NCBI RefSeq assembly: GCF_037975245.1
Contig: NC_092567.1
Span: forward strand, 22,963,376 to 23,027,375
Origin: Apostichopus japonicus
Lineage: Eukaryota > Echinodermata > Holothuroidea > Aspidochirotida > Stichopodidae
Direction: 5' to 3'
DNA: 64,000 bases
The notes beneath the pieces are model-generated. The model saw nothing but the letters and a program-made list of their open reading frames with translations. It had not been told where the DNA came from and ran no database searches. Of this stretch, positions 12,730-26,100 are shown one piece after another. Position numbers and translations under genes: made by a program. Each line of letters begins with the position of its first letter. Positions within the stretch are counted from its first letter, which is position 1.

Positions 12730-15180
12730 GAATATTTTGGTGTATATTTCCGCTCCGTCTGAGTTACAAGTCTGTTCGAAGTACTATGAGTAAAACTTAT
12801 AACGTAATAAAGATAACAGCCTGCAAAATAATATCCATGTCTCCCACGATATTTGACAGGAATCTTTTAAACTTGTATAAAACAGCTTTTTCTCTTTTTA
12901 AAATTTAATGAAGAAAATATGAGCATATTTCATTTTCAAAATTTATGATTCATACTTTTCAATTCGTCTTCTTCCTCTCCCGATGTTTTATCTTTTCTTG
13001 GCTTTTATGAAAAATACAGAGGCTTGTAGATATTTGAAAATTAATCTTCCTTTTATCAATATTCTGTTTCCATATGCATATTTAATTAAATATGTACATA
13101 TACTGGTGACATGGGGAGTTCAATCGGTACCGGCTCTGAAGTGTGTAAAATATGAACAAATTGTACATTTTGAATTTTTCTTAAGTCGTCGTTTTGGTAA
13201 CCGACAATATAATGCTCTAAATTCATTCTAAAACCATATGTGCATCCTCTGTGTATGCAATATGCAAATTGAGGTGACACGTGAAACTATGTCTCGGCCG
13301 ATTGCTCAAATCTAGCATTTGCGTGGAATCATATGGGAAGTATAGAATATAGTTTGATGAACTGTATGTTAGTTTGTAAGAGGTTGAAGTTATAATAAGA
13401 TTACGTAGAGGCTTTGTCATAAAATAATGTCGGATGTATCAGGATACTGGTGTAGACTCGACTCAGAATCAACAGCACTCACATTCAATTAACTTTTTGG
13501 CGTCCCTTACAACATTGAGTCGGCTTTGATTTTAATCATGTAACTAAGAGTTGTTATTCGGTGGTAGGCCTATGTCCCATCTTCACTTTTGATGTTATCT
13601 TCGTTTAAAACTGAGCTTAATCCTGGAAATTCGTTTGGTTTGTTATGAACAGTTTTATTGGGAATGATTAACTAAATTGACTGGTGTATTTTCTTTATTT
13701 CTGAATGTAAAACAGGCTATTCATAGGCCTAGACATGTATAATTTAAAATGACTCACGCGATCGTTACGTCAGAATGCTATACACTAAGGATTTGTTGCA
13801 TAATGTTGATCACGCACAACTGTGTTGATTAACTGGAAGTCGGCTCAAATGTAAGTCGGCTGATAGTCTATGGTATGTCCACCTAATACCGTTTCGGATA
13901 CATTATATACCATACTGTGCATTATGTACTGTACAGCGAGCTATCATGCATATTGCATCTGTTTGCAAAGTGAACATTATGAGCCTGTGAATATAGTGAC
14001 GTCACTACTTCTTTGTGCGACACATGAACCTTGTTATATTTCTCGGTCATTTATAAACAATTTCTTAATGATTTCTTTTTGTTTTTACAATCTTATTAAC
14101 TTGATCGGCGGCGAAACGATAACATTCCAGCCAATCTCATGCAAATAACTGTCAAACATTCTTTCGATTACGAAAATTCAAATAATATGAAGTATGGCAA
14201 TCGAACAAGTTTGTTTCTTTTATAAAGTTATTTAGTTTGGTCTGCCTTTGTCAAACCAAAGTAAACTTATAAAAAGTTATTTGCATTAAAATGGATGAGA
14301 AATAACAATTCCAAAACCTTACCTTTACTTATCAAATCCGTCGTCTAGACAGGCTGTTGGAATTGTTTCCATAAAGAAGCCATGTAGTAATATTCATCCT
14401 TGCAGTAATTCAAATTAATATTACAGATTTTCTCATAAATAGAAAATATCACATACCATCTTAAATGATGCCATTCATAATTCTGAACTCTTTTTGCATA
14501 GAAACGTGCAGCGATATAGTTGCGGATATGTAAAATATATTTTAAGAGGCTTCAAATGTCATATTTTATAATTCTTCATCAAGTTTGATTGTGTTTACAA
14601 AGTTTACTCTTGACTTAAATTTTGATTTGTTTTCGAATTTCACATAAATTAATAAATCTTAATATTTAAAAAAGAAGAAGTTTCCAATTTTCATTTTTCT
14701 CTTCGATCAAAAGTGTTATCGGGTACTAAGCAAGTTAAGAATTCATTGAGATGATGTTTATGCCACGAAAATATGTACACCAAAGAAAAATAGTGCATGG
14801 CATATACATTTCAGTATCCACATGGTTTTCTGTACATATATTCAAGGGTATAAGAGCAAGGGGGTGGGTGGTGGGGTACAGGGGGGGGTGTGGTTAAGGT
14901 AAGGAACTTCTGATCTAATCTCCCAACACTGGTGTCATTAACTTCTTTCATCTGCTTGTCGCATATGTTTTCAATATTTTGTACTGCAGCAAATAATGTC
15001 ACTGCCACATCCTACTTATAACAGCCCAGTCTATTATTGGTTGAAAGAATAATCATTAATGCAGAAATATCATGCATATTCATAAGGTAGTTTCGTATGG
15101 ATTTTATTGCAAATTTCTTGTTGTACATACGAAAAGCGGGAAAAAAAAGGCAAATCTGGAAATGCAAACAAAGACACCTT
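12730..15180. other. Intergenic DNA between convergent genes
   Basis: AT-rich sequence with short chance frames only. I see no exon with both splice signals and protein-like content, and no recognisable repeat apart from short homopolymers. Confidence 0.4.
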
Positions 15181-15183
15181 GTT

Positions 15184-15765
15184 TAGTCAGTGAAGTTCAT
15201 TTTAATGGAACATAAAACTGATATTAATACATTCTGCATAGAATGATTTATTTATGAATGGAATGAACATAGGGTCAAAGGTCAGAGGAACACACAAGTG
15301 GCAGTCAGTGAAGTTCATTTTAATGGAACATAAAACTGATATTCATACTTTCTGCATAGAAGGATTTATTGATGAATGGAATGACATAGGGTCAAAGGTC
15401 AGAGGAACACACAAGTAGCAGTCAGTGAACTTCATTTTAATGGAACATAAAACTGATATTAATACTTTCTGCATAGACTGATTTATTTATGAATGGAATG
15501 ACATAGGGTCAAAGGTCAGAGGAACACACAAGTGGCAGTCAGTGAGGTTAATTTTAATGGAACATAAAAACTGATATTAATACTTTCTGAATAGAATGAT
15601 TTATTTATGAATGGAATGACATAGGGTCAAAGGTCAGAGGAACACACAAGTGGCAGTCAGTGAAGTTCATTTTAATGGAACATAAAACTGATATTAATAC
15701 TTTCTGCATAGAATGATTTATTTATGAATGGAATGACATAGGGTCAAAGGTCAGAGGAACACAGT
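15184..15765. repeat. Five-copy tandem repeat, 117-118 bp unit, each with a DR1 element
   Basis: Five nearly identical units run from GTCAGTGAAGTTCATTTT to GGTCAGAGGAACACA. Equivalent points are spaced 117, 117, 118 and 117 bases. Each unit contains GGGTCAAAGGTCA, at 15272-15284, 15389-15401, 15506-15518, 15624-15636 and 15741-15753. This is two AGGTCA-type half-sites separated by one base (DR1). Differences between units are a few single bases and one-base indels, so the array is young. It lies downstream of both convergent genes. Confidence 0.92.
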
Positions 15766-15880
15766 AGCATTGTTGAATAACATGCACAATGGTTCATATA
15801 GGAAAATGATAGCGCAAGAGATTGCCAATAACAATAACAAAAGAGTTTTGGCCTTTGGCTGGTCTCCAAAGTGCAACACA

Positions 15881-15886
15881 TTTATT
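15881..15886 (-). promoter_or_regulatory. AGBL2: Candidate polyadenylation signal of the carboxypeptidase gene
   Basis: AATAAA on the minus strand (TTTATT on plus). It lies about 1.27 kb beyond the stop codon and just before the DR1 array is reached. Other AATAAA-like hexamers exist nearby, so the choice is uncertain. Confidence 0.25.
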
Positions 15887-17155
15887 AAGGCTACCAGACT
15901 ATTGTAAACAGCATCCCTGTAATTCTGGGAGGTGATTGACAGTACGAGGAGAGGGTGGAAGAAGGGTGTGCAGGGAACACCTCAAGGGCGTACTGCAGCA
16001 TGTTTATATCAATTGGTCCAAACCTTATAACTGGATGGTAAATAATATCGTAAAAAAAACATTGCACAAAACAGCAAAAATAGCAACACTATAGTAAACA
16101 AAACATGAAAATATAAACATTCAAATTATAATATCATATGGAACTCGTAAAAAAAAATATAGGAAATCTCACTGCCGAAATATAGCACATTCTGTAGCTG
16201 CATAGATGGTAATCAAGGTGGTAGAAATGTCAAAATAGAATTAGAGAAGCTTCAAACTCAAATAACTGGATATAAAGAGACTTAAATTCAAAAATAATAA
16301 TAACAAAATGACAACATTTGCCTTCAGCTATGCTGTAACAAGTCATGAGATTCCAAAGTGAACTGACTTGGAGAACTTGAACTCTGACCCTCAGAGGATG
16401 GGGGAGGGGTGTACAGTAGGGAGGGGGGGGATGTCAGCCTAAAAAGGCTTATTGAACTTTGAGCACACGTGACCATCAATTGACTTTCTAGCTTATTTGA
16501 GGGCAATACTGTTGATTGTTAAGCAGCAGATTCTATCCACATATCGTAAATCAGAATCTTCTATACCAGAGGTCAGCAAACTTTCAGGTCCACCACCCAG
16601 GGGCAACTTTTATGAGGACTGAGCCCTGACCAAATGGACCCCCAACCCCACAGAACTGATCCTCAGAATGCAGATTGTATGGTGGACGTAGGTAAGCTCT
16701 GAAAACTGACCTGGAAAAATCAAATGAACAACCCACCGAAAATATTTCCGGAAACAGGAAACCAAGGAACCTTTAACAACACTCATGACATGAACAAAAA
16801 AACGGTAACAATATCACTCTTAAGTTTTCAGCCCTATTATTTAAATTCCACGACTGATGAGTATGAACACTAAGTTTTAGACCCTGATCCTGATATTGTA
16901 GTCTTACCAGACCTTCCCTCTCATGAGGACAGCCCAATGTTATATTAAGTAGATCTACAATGATGGAATTGTAAGCAAGTATGGCACTTTAAGGTCTCCT
17001 TACCAAACTTTGCACCATCCGCACACTTTCATTTCATACTGCTTAGATGAATAGTTTCAAATTCAGCCTCTTTTTCGTTTCTTCTAATTACCCCAATCAC
17101 ATCTCCCCCCCACCATCCCCCCATCCCTGGCCCACACATTACTATAGTTAACACC

Positions 17156-20100
17156 TCACTTTTTCCTTGTTTGTTGATTGCGTGTATAGGACGGATTGGT
17201 TCTAGTCCCCTGGAAGCCCCCTTGATGTATGACCACCTGTGATGGACCTACTCTGTCCTTCATCGCTCCTTCCGTCCCTTTGGTGTTATACCTGCTTTGG
17301 CTGACTGGGTCACCTCTCTGGGTCATTGGGGTCACAACAGCGACCATCTGTAGAAAATATTCGACGATTTTAACATTTTGATTTGTAAAGTAAACTGGAG
17401 ATATTGGTCTGCTGATGCATCAACTAATAAGAAAATGCTCTAGCAAGAACAACTAATTGGAAAATGGTCACAGCTTGAACAGGTAGTTTATCAACTGTGT
17501 TCATTATCATACATAATAAACATATAAGCCACACTTTGAAAAATTTGTACTAAGAACATACAAAATTCCATCACTTCACCTTTGTGGATCCTGCAAGCAC
17601 AGAAGTAACATATAAGCAACATTTTGAAACATTTGTACTAAGAACATACAAAAATTTTGTCCTTTCACCTTTGGAGATCCTGCTAGGATCTAAGAGACAT
17701 GCTATCAAACTTTTATACATCTACCTATAGATCAGCAATTTGTTTGCACATTTTTTTCCTCTTTAAGATTCTGTCAGTGTTGGGGAACAGTTTGAACTTT
17801 GTTGTTTTCAGTTGTGGTACTAAGAATAAAATGCTTTTTGGCTTTTAAATAAATAAATACTGTGAAACATTTACAAGTTATGACCATGTGGTTTTGGAGT
17901 GAGAATTAACACCCCATCATGTCTTTTTCTGATGGGGGTGTAACCCACAGTTTGACGAATATAAGAAAAAATGCATAGAAACTTACCTTACTGGTTGCTG
18001 GATGATGCTTGCTTCTCACAGGACCAGCCTTCACCTCATAGTTACCCTCACAATCCCCTTTGATGTTCGTTTCTAGCCCTCCATTCACCTCCAACAACAC
18101 CTTTCCATCTTGGTTCAGCTCTGTAAGCTCCTCCCCTTCCTCATTCCCATGGCGATATTGCAATGCTAGTTTTGAGACTTGGATGTAGTGATCGGCCGAC
18201 CTCGGCGAGATGATCCTGTGATTGAACATCTCTGTGCCTGGCAGACCAATACTGAATCTACCGTGCCTCTCTTCTTTAGAGATGTCCCCATTAGTCTGGT
18301 TTCTGGGGGTAGTTGGGGGGCTCGGTGATCCCCTCAAGACCTGTTGTCCACCCCTGCTTGATCTCGACGTACGTAAGACGTAGGCAGATGTGGGGATGTT
18401 TATCTCGATATCTGATATTCTTCTCACAGGTCCGCCCTCCATCACTCTGTCAATCTCATCTTCGTCTTCTAAATTTCTCAGATCTTGAGCAGATATGATG
18501 TTGTTCTTCACTCTTTGCCTAACAGGGATTTGTTTGGGGACCTTCCTGTTCCTATCTCCGACCACCGCTTCACCCCGATCTGTCCTGCCCAGTCTTCTGT
18601 TAGATGGCGTACCCGACGAGACAAAAGACTCTCTGCTTAGATTGTTTTCAAAAAGAAACTCTCCATCTTTGAAATGAGAAGCTACGATGTTTGCATCTTC
18701 CTCCTTCCTCTGCTCTCTGATGTACCTACTTGGCTTTTGCACCTGTGATGATTTATTCCAAATAAGATTAAACCCATCTCCGTTTTGTTGACTAGCTTCT
18801 TCCACTCTTCTCGAGACCCTACCTTGCGTTTCATTCGGAGGAAAGCTCAAATCGAGATCGGGTACGCTAACATCCGATAAGTTGATGACGTTTTCCATCG
18901 CCAAGTTTTCGGAATCGAAACGGGAATTGTTGAAATCCGTTTCCATGACACGCCTGCCATTCGTCTCCTCCACTGGGCCATTGTAATTATCTACATTGGT
19001 ATCATGTACATCAAAACCTGTGCTATTGTTTATATCAATATTGCCCTTAGACGAACTGTTATTAAAATTTGAAGAGTGTTTTACGGAATGCATTTCAAAC
19101 TCAGAATATGCTCGTTGGCGGAACCGTACCCGTTCGACCGCTTCTGATTGAGCCGAGACTGATGGTCTGACAAAAGATTCTGCGTTACCGCCATCTGCGA
19201 GCGAACGGTAAAATGTTTGCGAAGGCTTGAAGTGATGTGAGCTATTTGTGGCTGGTTTGGTATAGACAACTTGATCTGAGATGGGCGTGGCCTCAACATT
19301 GCATCGGTGGCTCTTGGGTTCCTCTGGGACTGACCTTCTACCAGATATGGAAGAATGATGAGAGAGGGCGCTAGACTGGCTCTGTCTCAAGGAAACCTCG
19401 TCTGTCGTCTGAAGGGTGCAAAAAGATGACAACTATCAACTACTCCAAATTTCAACGTGCTCTTGCAAAGATTGGTTAGAAAGACATGATTATACCACTT
19501 CCTAAAACAAGTTTCGAAGGGGTGGGCTGTCGAAGGGGTGGGGTGCTAGCAGTTGAGGAGTGTCAAAATGCTATTCCAGCCTATGTATTTATCCTCCCCC
19601 TGGACTCTCCCTGTCCTCCAAACAAAGACATACATAGCAAAGCATGTCAAAAATTACCTTAAATAAACAAAGAGCAGCGTACCTGAAGTTGAGGGAGTGA
19701 ATTTTTTTGGTATTTTACTTCATCATGGACATGTAATCATGGCTTTGTCATTTTACTTAAATTAAGTTTACCAAAAAGGGTCAAGGGGAACTTACCAGAG
19801 GTGGGGATGGTGAAACATTGTCATTGATCTTCACCTTTGACCTCCTTTTAGCACCCATGGCTTGTCTATTTTGAGTTCTTTCCATCGTGGGGCTGTTAGA
19901 AGAGAATAATAAAGAGGGAAAAAAAGAAGAAAAAAAAGAGATGGCTACTTTATTATTATCATGTTACAGAACATGACCAGGCATTATTTATATCACGTTT
20001 AAATATCACCAACTTTTATTTAATTTAATTTTTTTTTTTTCATTTGGAGATTTCCCACCTTTGGTTGCAACGTTGGAGAGCTATTTCCAAACATTCTGCT

Positions 20101-23100
20101 TTTCAGTTAGTACCTGTGCACTGACATACGCATGAACCAATACAAGAACTGTTTGATGTCTCACTCACTCACGAAAGGGACAACAAAAAAGTTAGATATT
20201 AGATGAGTCCATATTGTCTTGAAGTCTCCTATATTAATGTACTTCATAATTCCAATGTACGGGTGTCAAGAGTTCTGGGGTAGGTAAAAGTTTTATACAA
20301 ATGAGAGCATTCCAGATGGGAAATTCTGCTTCAATTTCCTCTGGTAAGAAATTAAAAGTAAACAATATGGTACTGACAGACACTCACCCTTCCGCTGTTA
20401 AAACTGTTAAAAGTTTATGAAGAAAAAATCTATTAATACAGATCAGATTATTAAGGACAAGAATCATAAACATTGGAATTATGAATATTAAAAAAATTAA
20501 AAGACAGAAGAGAGTTGAGATAATATTAGTTACAGACCTTCCTGAAACAACCTTAACGGGTGTGTTATGGGCCCTCAGAACAGTCACACTTTTATGCATA
20601 TGATTAGCATCTGAAATAGAAGGTATAGAGTTAATGTTACCATGGCAAAAGGAAACTAGGAACACCTCACTTCACAAAAGTTATAAAAATGTTAGCTTCC
20701 TTGAGTAATGTCAGTTGTATATTACAATGACTAGTTTTAGCCATTTGCATAAACAGAAATGAAGTCCAGAAATGTTTTGGTTACTTGAAAAGAAAATATT
20801 TCACTCACCCTTTGCACTCTACAATGAATAAACAATGAAGAAAATCCACCGTAATCAATCTTTACAATTCAACCCAAACCTTTGAGTTTGTGTTAGCAAC
20901 ATCATACATATTTAACAAAGTTAACTTCCTCCAAAGCAGGTCCTTCAAAGCCTGCCTCACTGCTTATGACCTTACTTGACAACCGTGACCTAGTTTTCGA
21001 TTGTCATAAGACCCACGGACTTTACAACTGAAACCCGCACACTGACCGACCGATCACCATGTTTTTTGGTCACATGCAAATTTATCACCCCATGATTGGT
21101 TACATTTGTTAAATCTGTGCAGCTGTGGTTGTAAACCACCACACACTGTTGATGTTCAGTTTTCTCGAATCAAGCTGACACAACTTAACACTGGCTGAAT
21201 CTTGATCTGCGTGGGGCACACTGCTACTGTCCGACTATCCATGACGATCCATGACGATCCGTGACTATCCGTGACTATCCATGTTTATCCAGGACTATCT
21301 ACGACTATCCGTGACTACCCATGACTATCCACGACTACCCAAGACTATCCATGACTTTCCACGAAACGACTGTTGAGTTGAGTCAGGTCATGATCAGTTA
21401 GCTCATTATCAGTCGTGAAGTTGGCTTTAATTCCTTGAATGTCAAGACTTTCATTAGTTCCATTAATTTTCTAAGAAGTCATTCATTTAAATTAGAGGTT
21501 AATATATTTTTAAAAAGAAATATTAAGAGGGTAAGACCATTGAGATATACTTGATGAAAGTACACTTCACGATAGGTTTTGTTATTTGTAGAGTAGCAGG
21601 TCACGATTAACATATTAATGTATTGAAGAGTGGAGTCATAATATTAACAGAAAAACATTTACAGAAATAATTGATTATTTTTATCAGGGGCATACCTTTA
21701 TTCTGAGGAGCTGTTCTGGTGGCTTCAATAAACACAGGGGTGATCCTTCTCCTTTCTGGTGGCGGTCCTTTATTCGAGAGGGACTTTCGAGGAGGAGGAG
21801 GAGGAGATGTCGAGAGGTGTCCATTATTTTTGCCAGACAGGTGAGGTGACTTAGACGTAGAGATACTGCGTTGATATCTGAGAGATGAAATGTACGTTGA
21901 AGTTTATACCAAAATAAAATAAAACTGTTAGCAAACTGCTTATTCACTAAAGAGCCTGTGTAAGAGAATGTGTAAAAGTCAGAGGGCCTGACGTTTTGAT
22001 TCTAGCAGGATCTTCTTCAGAGGCTAAATGACAAGTAACAGTAACAGAAGGGACAAAAACACGCACAAAATACAGACAGGTTAATGAGCATGGTGAATAC
22101 AAAGAGATAGATGTAAGGGGATAAGTTGGAAGTTTATACCAATCCATTTCTATCTCTGGCATCAAATTTGTACTGCCCATAAAAATTTACTGGAATCGTT
22201 CATAATTTTACTTAATCTTAGAATCTTGCTAAAGGAGCCAAACAGTTAGATATGGCTGGTCACAAATTAAGAGGGAAGTAAAAATAATTCCCTGGTTTTA
22301 TGTTGACAACAATACCACCAACGTGACAACAGTAACCTTACTTGACTGCTGAAAACACAGGGGCATAGTAAGCCTTACAACTTAAAACTTACTGTATTTA
22401 AATTTACTTTTACTGTATTCTGTTTATATCTTTATGGGCTAGTATGTCAGTATGAAGAGGTTTAATATGCAGTGAGGTCTACTATTATCCATCTCTCTGA
22501 ATTTGGAAGTTGGTGGGAAGTCCAAGGATCCTTTTTAAAGGAGTTTACTATTTGTCACTCGGACAACCTGAATTCATTTTCAGGTTGTCCAAACAGCATA
22601 GTCTAAAGGCAGAAAGAATGATACATTTCTACATTAAAAGCTTGTTGTTACTTTGACATTCTTGTGAATAGTCTTGAGGGTAACACAAGAAAATAAGTGA
22701 TCTCAGGTCAACAGAAAAACGGAGAACATTATTCACGAGAATCGGTTAAAAACCCAGAACATTATCCACAAGAATCGGTGTAATTTTGAGGCAGCTACAG
22801 CTGAAGGTAAACCTTCCAATAACCTAGACTACAGCAATTTTTCCAAAGTTTTTTCCTGGGTGAAGTACAAAAGGGGTGTGAAGTGAGGGTGTGGGAAGGG
22901 GAAGGGGGAAGGGAAGGGGGAGGTAAGAGAGATGAATATGATCAATCTGCTGTAAATCAAAAAAGACAAATGTCTTGTCTCTACTTGACAGTTGTTTGAA
23001 ATATAAATCAAACATCAAACTTACTCATCCAATCCAAAACTTGAAGTAGAAGTATATTTAGGAGTTGGCTGAGGTGATGATGGGACTTCAACATCTGTAA

Positions 23101-26100
23101 AATTAGAATAAAGCAGCAGGGAAGGGATTACAAGAGAGATTCATCATTTTATGTCATTTATAAGTAATCAGCAAAACATTCTTTGTTCTTAATCAACTTT
23201 TTTTTGGTTATAATTTCAGGACTGAACTATAACTTCAGGACTAAAATATAACTTCAGGACTAAACGATAATTTCAGGACCAAAATATAATTTCAGGACCA
23301 AAATATAATTTCAGGACCAAAATATAATTTCAGCACTAAAAAATTATTTCAGGACTAAAATATAATTTCAGCACTAAAATATAATTTCAAGACTTAAGTA
23401 TAATTTCAGGACCAAAATATAATTTCAGCACTAAAATATAATTTTCAGGACTAAAATATAATTTCAGGATCAAAATATAATTTCAGGACTAAACTAGTTC
23501 AAGAGGAGCACTGAGTTAAAGATTATCTAAGATTGTAATAAGATTTCCACCTGTGTTTCTACATATAAGCGTTGCTGTTTCAACCATTACGGCATTTATA
23601 CTGTGGGTAGATATTCGATATTTGGACAAACATATGCTCTCACCTCTACGGACAAAATCAGCAAAACTTCCTGGTCTCTGAAGTGTAATAAGAGCTTCAA
23701 CAAGTGGCACATCAGGGGGTCCTCTGGATCCCGATCTCAGGGGCGTATTGGGGCGATGGATGGATCCAGTCATAATACTGGGACCTTGTCGGGAGGTGGG
23801 TCTGATATATTCATCCAATGGGAGGGGTTGGTAGTGAGGGGGGCTCTCTGATTGACTTCTCATGGTTGCCATGTTAACAAGACTAAACTGCGTAGACTTG
23901 GAAGGAGTTGCCGAACGTCTTTCCTTATAACTAGAGGATACTTTGGGCCCAGAAAGGGGCTGATTCCAATCGGTTTTGTCCTCTGTTGAAGAATTTACAA
24001 AGTTCAAATTATATTTTGCTTCCTACGACATTCAAAGTTACATTTCAGTAAGTGTAATACTTCATAAATCACAAATTTTGCACCACTTAAAAGAGACAAA
24101 AATTTCCTGACAATTTATACGAACCTCTCAATATGCATATGGTAACAAATGCTGACTATAAACCACTTTTAATTTTATCTTATAATATTTTATCTTATTA
24201 TATTTTCACTTTTAGTAGTATAAGTTTTACATTTCAAACAGTCTTGTATAAGTAATGCCAAAAGTCAAACGACTTGGTGGAAAGCATTCAGTATGTATGC
24301 TCCTGATCTATACTGTATGACTTTAATGATATGCAGATCATAAAATGAATATTCAGTTCAAATTAATTCATGTATGCTTTTACATATTTCCATACATTGA
24401 GATACAGTCACACAAATTGAGGAGATTTAAGAAGTGTCTTTCAAGAATTTTAAGAGGTCTTGTTTACCTTCAAATGTCAACCCAGAGAGTTGATTGGCCA
24501 TAAACCGATCAGCAAAAGCTTTCTCGTGGTGAGGGCAGAGACCGTCAAGATGGGCCAGAGGTAAACCAGAGGAACTCACATCAAACCCACCAGGGGTGTA
24601 TCGAAAGGAAGGCACATCTGAAACAAATATGCCACAAATAATGGTTAACAGATCCAATTTTGCTCAAAGATAGGACATATTTTTGTAAAAAAAAACATAC
24701 TATTTTTAGTGAAAAAGGTCTCAGCTTACTAATTTTTGAAAATTGTTTAAATTTATGTTGCATTCTCAAAAAACCACATAAATACCAAACTGAATTTGAA
24801 CAAAATGACATCACCAATGTCAGGGTGGTAACACCACCCTTCATATTAATAACACCATCATCAGAAGGACAACACTACCCACCAGTGGGAGAACACTACC
24901 CACCAAAGAGACAACACCAATGTCAGGGTGGTAATACCATCCTTCCTAGTAATAGCACCAATTCTTATTTGCATATGATAAATATTCATAACTTTTGGCT
25001 ACAGCAGGACTCTACCTTGTGAAGAGGACTTCAAGACCCCACTCATGAGGTATGCATTGGTCAAAGCTTCAAGGTATTCAGTCTGTAAGAAAACAAAGAA
25101 CTGGACTGATTAATAACACATCGGATTGAAATAAATGAAAGAAACATGGGTAGTGGAAGGAGATAATTAAAATAATAATCATAATAATAATAAGGCAGCT
25201 TAAGCAACCATGAATGAGGTAGAAGCCTGCTTATGAATTACAACAAGTTGTTCATTTTTAACTCTGCAACATAACGCTGACGGTAATTAAATAACAACAC
25301 TACAACACTGTATACGTAATTAAATAACAACACTAGAACACTGTATACATAGTGAACTAACAGCACTACAACACTTTATAACACTGTCTATATATAGTGT
25401 TAATAACAACACTAGAACACTATATAACACTGTCTATATATAGTGTAAATAACAACACTAGAACACTATATAACACTGTCTATATATAGTGTTAATAACA
25501 ACACTAGAACACTATATAACACTGTCTATATATAGTGTAAATAACAACACTAGAACACTATATAACACTGTCTATATATATATAAAATATAGTGTTACCT
25601 TCTGAATGTTCTTGTCTTCAGATCTATCTCGAGTAAACACAGGCAAACCGTCTCCAGACCTGGTCTGTATGTGTCTCGCCCTCCCTGCAGAGTGAACTGT
25701 TTGACGGCTGGCATGTTTGTACTTCAATGTTTGGTCCTGACCGGGAGAATTATTAGAAAGAAAAGAAACACTTTGATAAAAGATTCCTTACAGGAGGGTA
25801 ACAACTGTTAATTGTAATTCCTTTATTAACAATAATTTAAAGATACCATACACTTCTATCTTCATATTTGAATTTTCTGGTGACAAGAAAGATTTTGCTG
25901 ACAGTTGACATTACTTTAAGTAATTTAAAATCAGAAGTGTAACAGGTCACTTTATTACAAATGGAATCATTTTATTCGTTATAAATTTTAGTTTTCTATA
26001 CAAATCTTTTGTGATCTGTTTATATATTGGTTGTTAAATTCAAAAATTATTGAATCTGTAACTATTTTTATGATAACAATTATATTTAAGAGGGGGTCGG

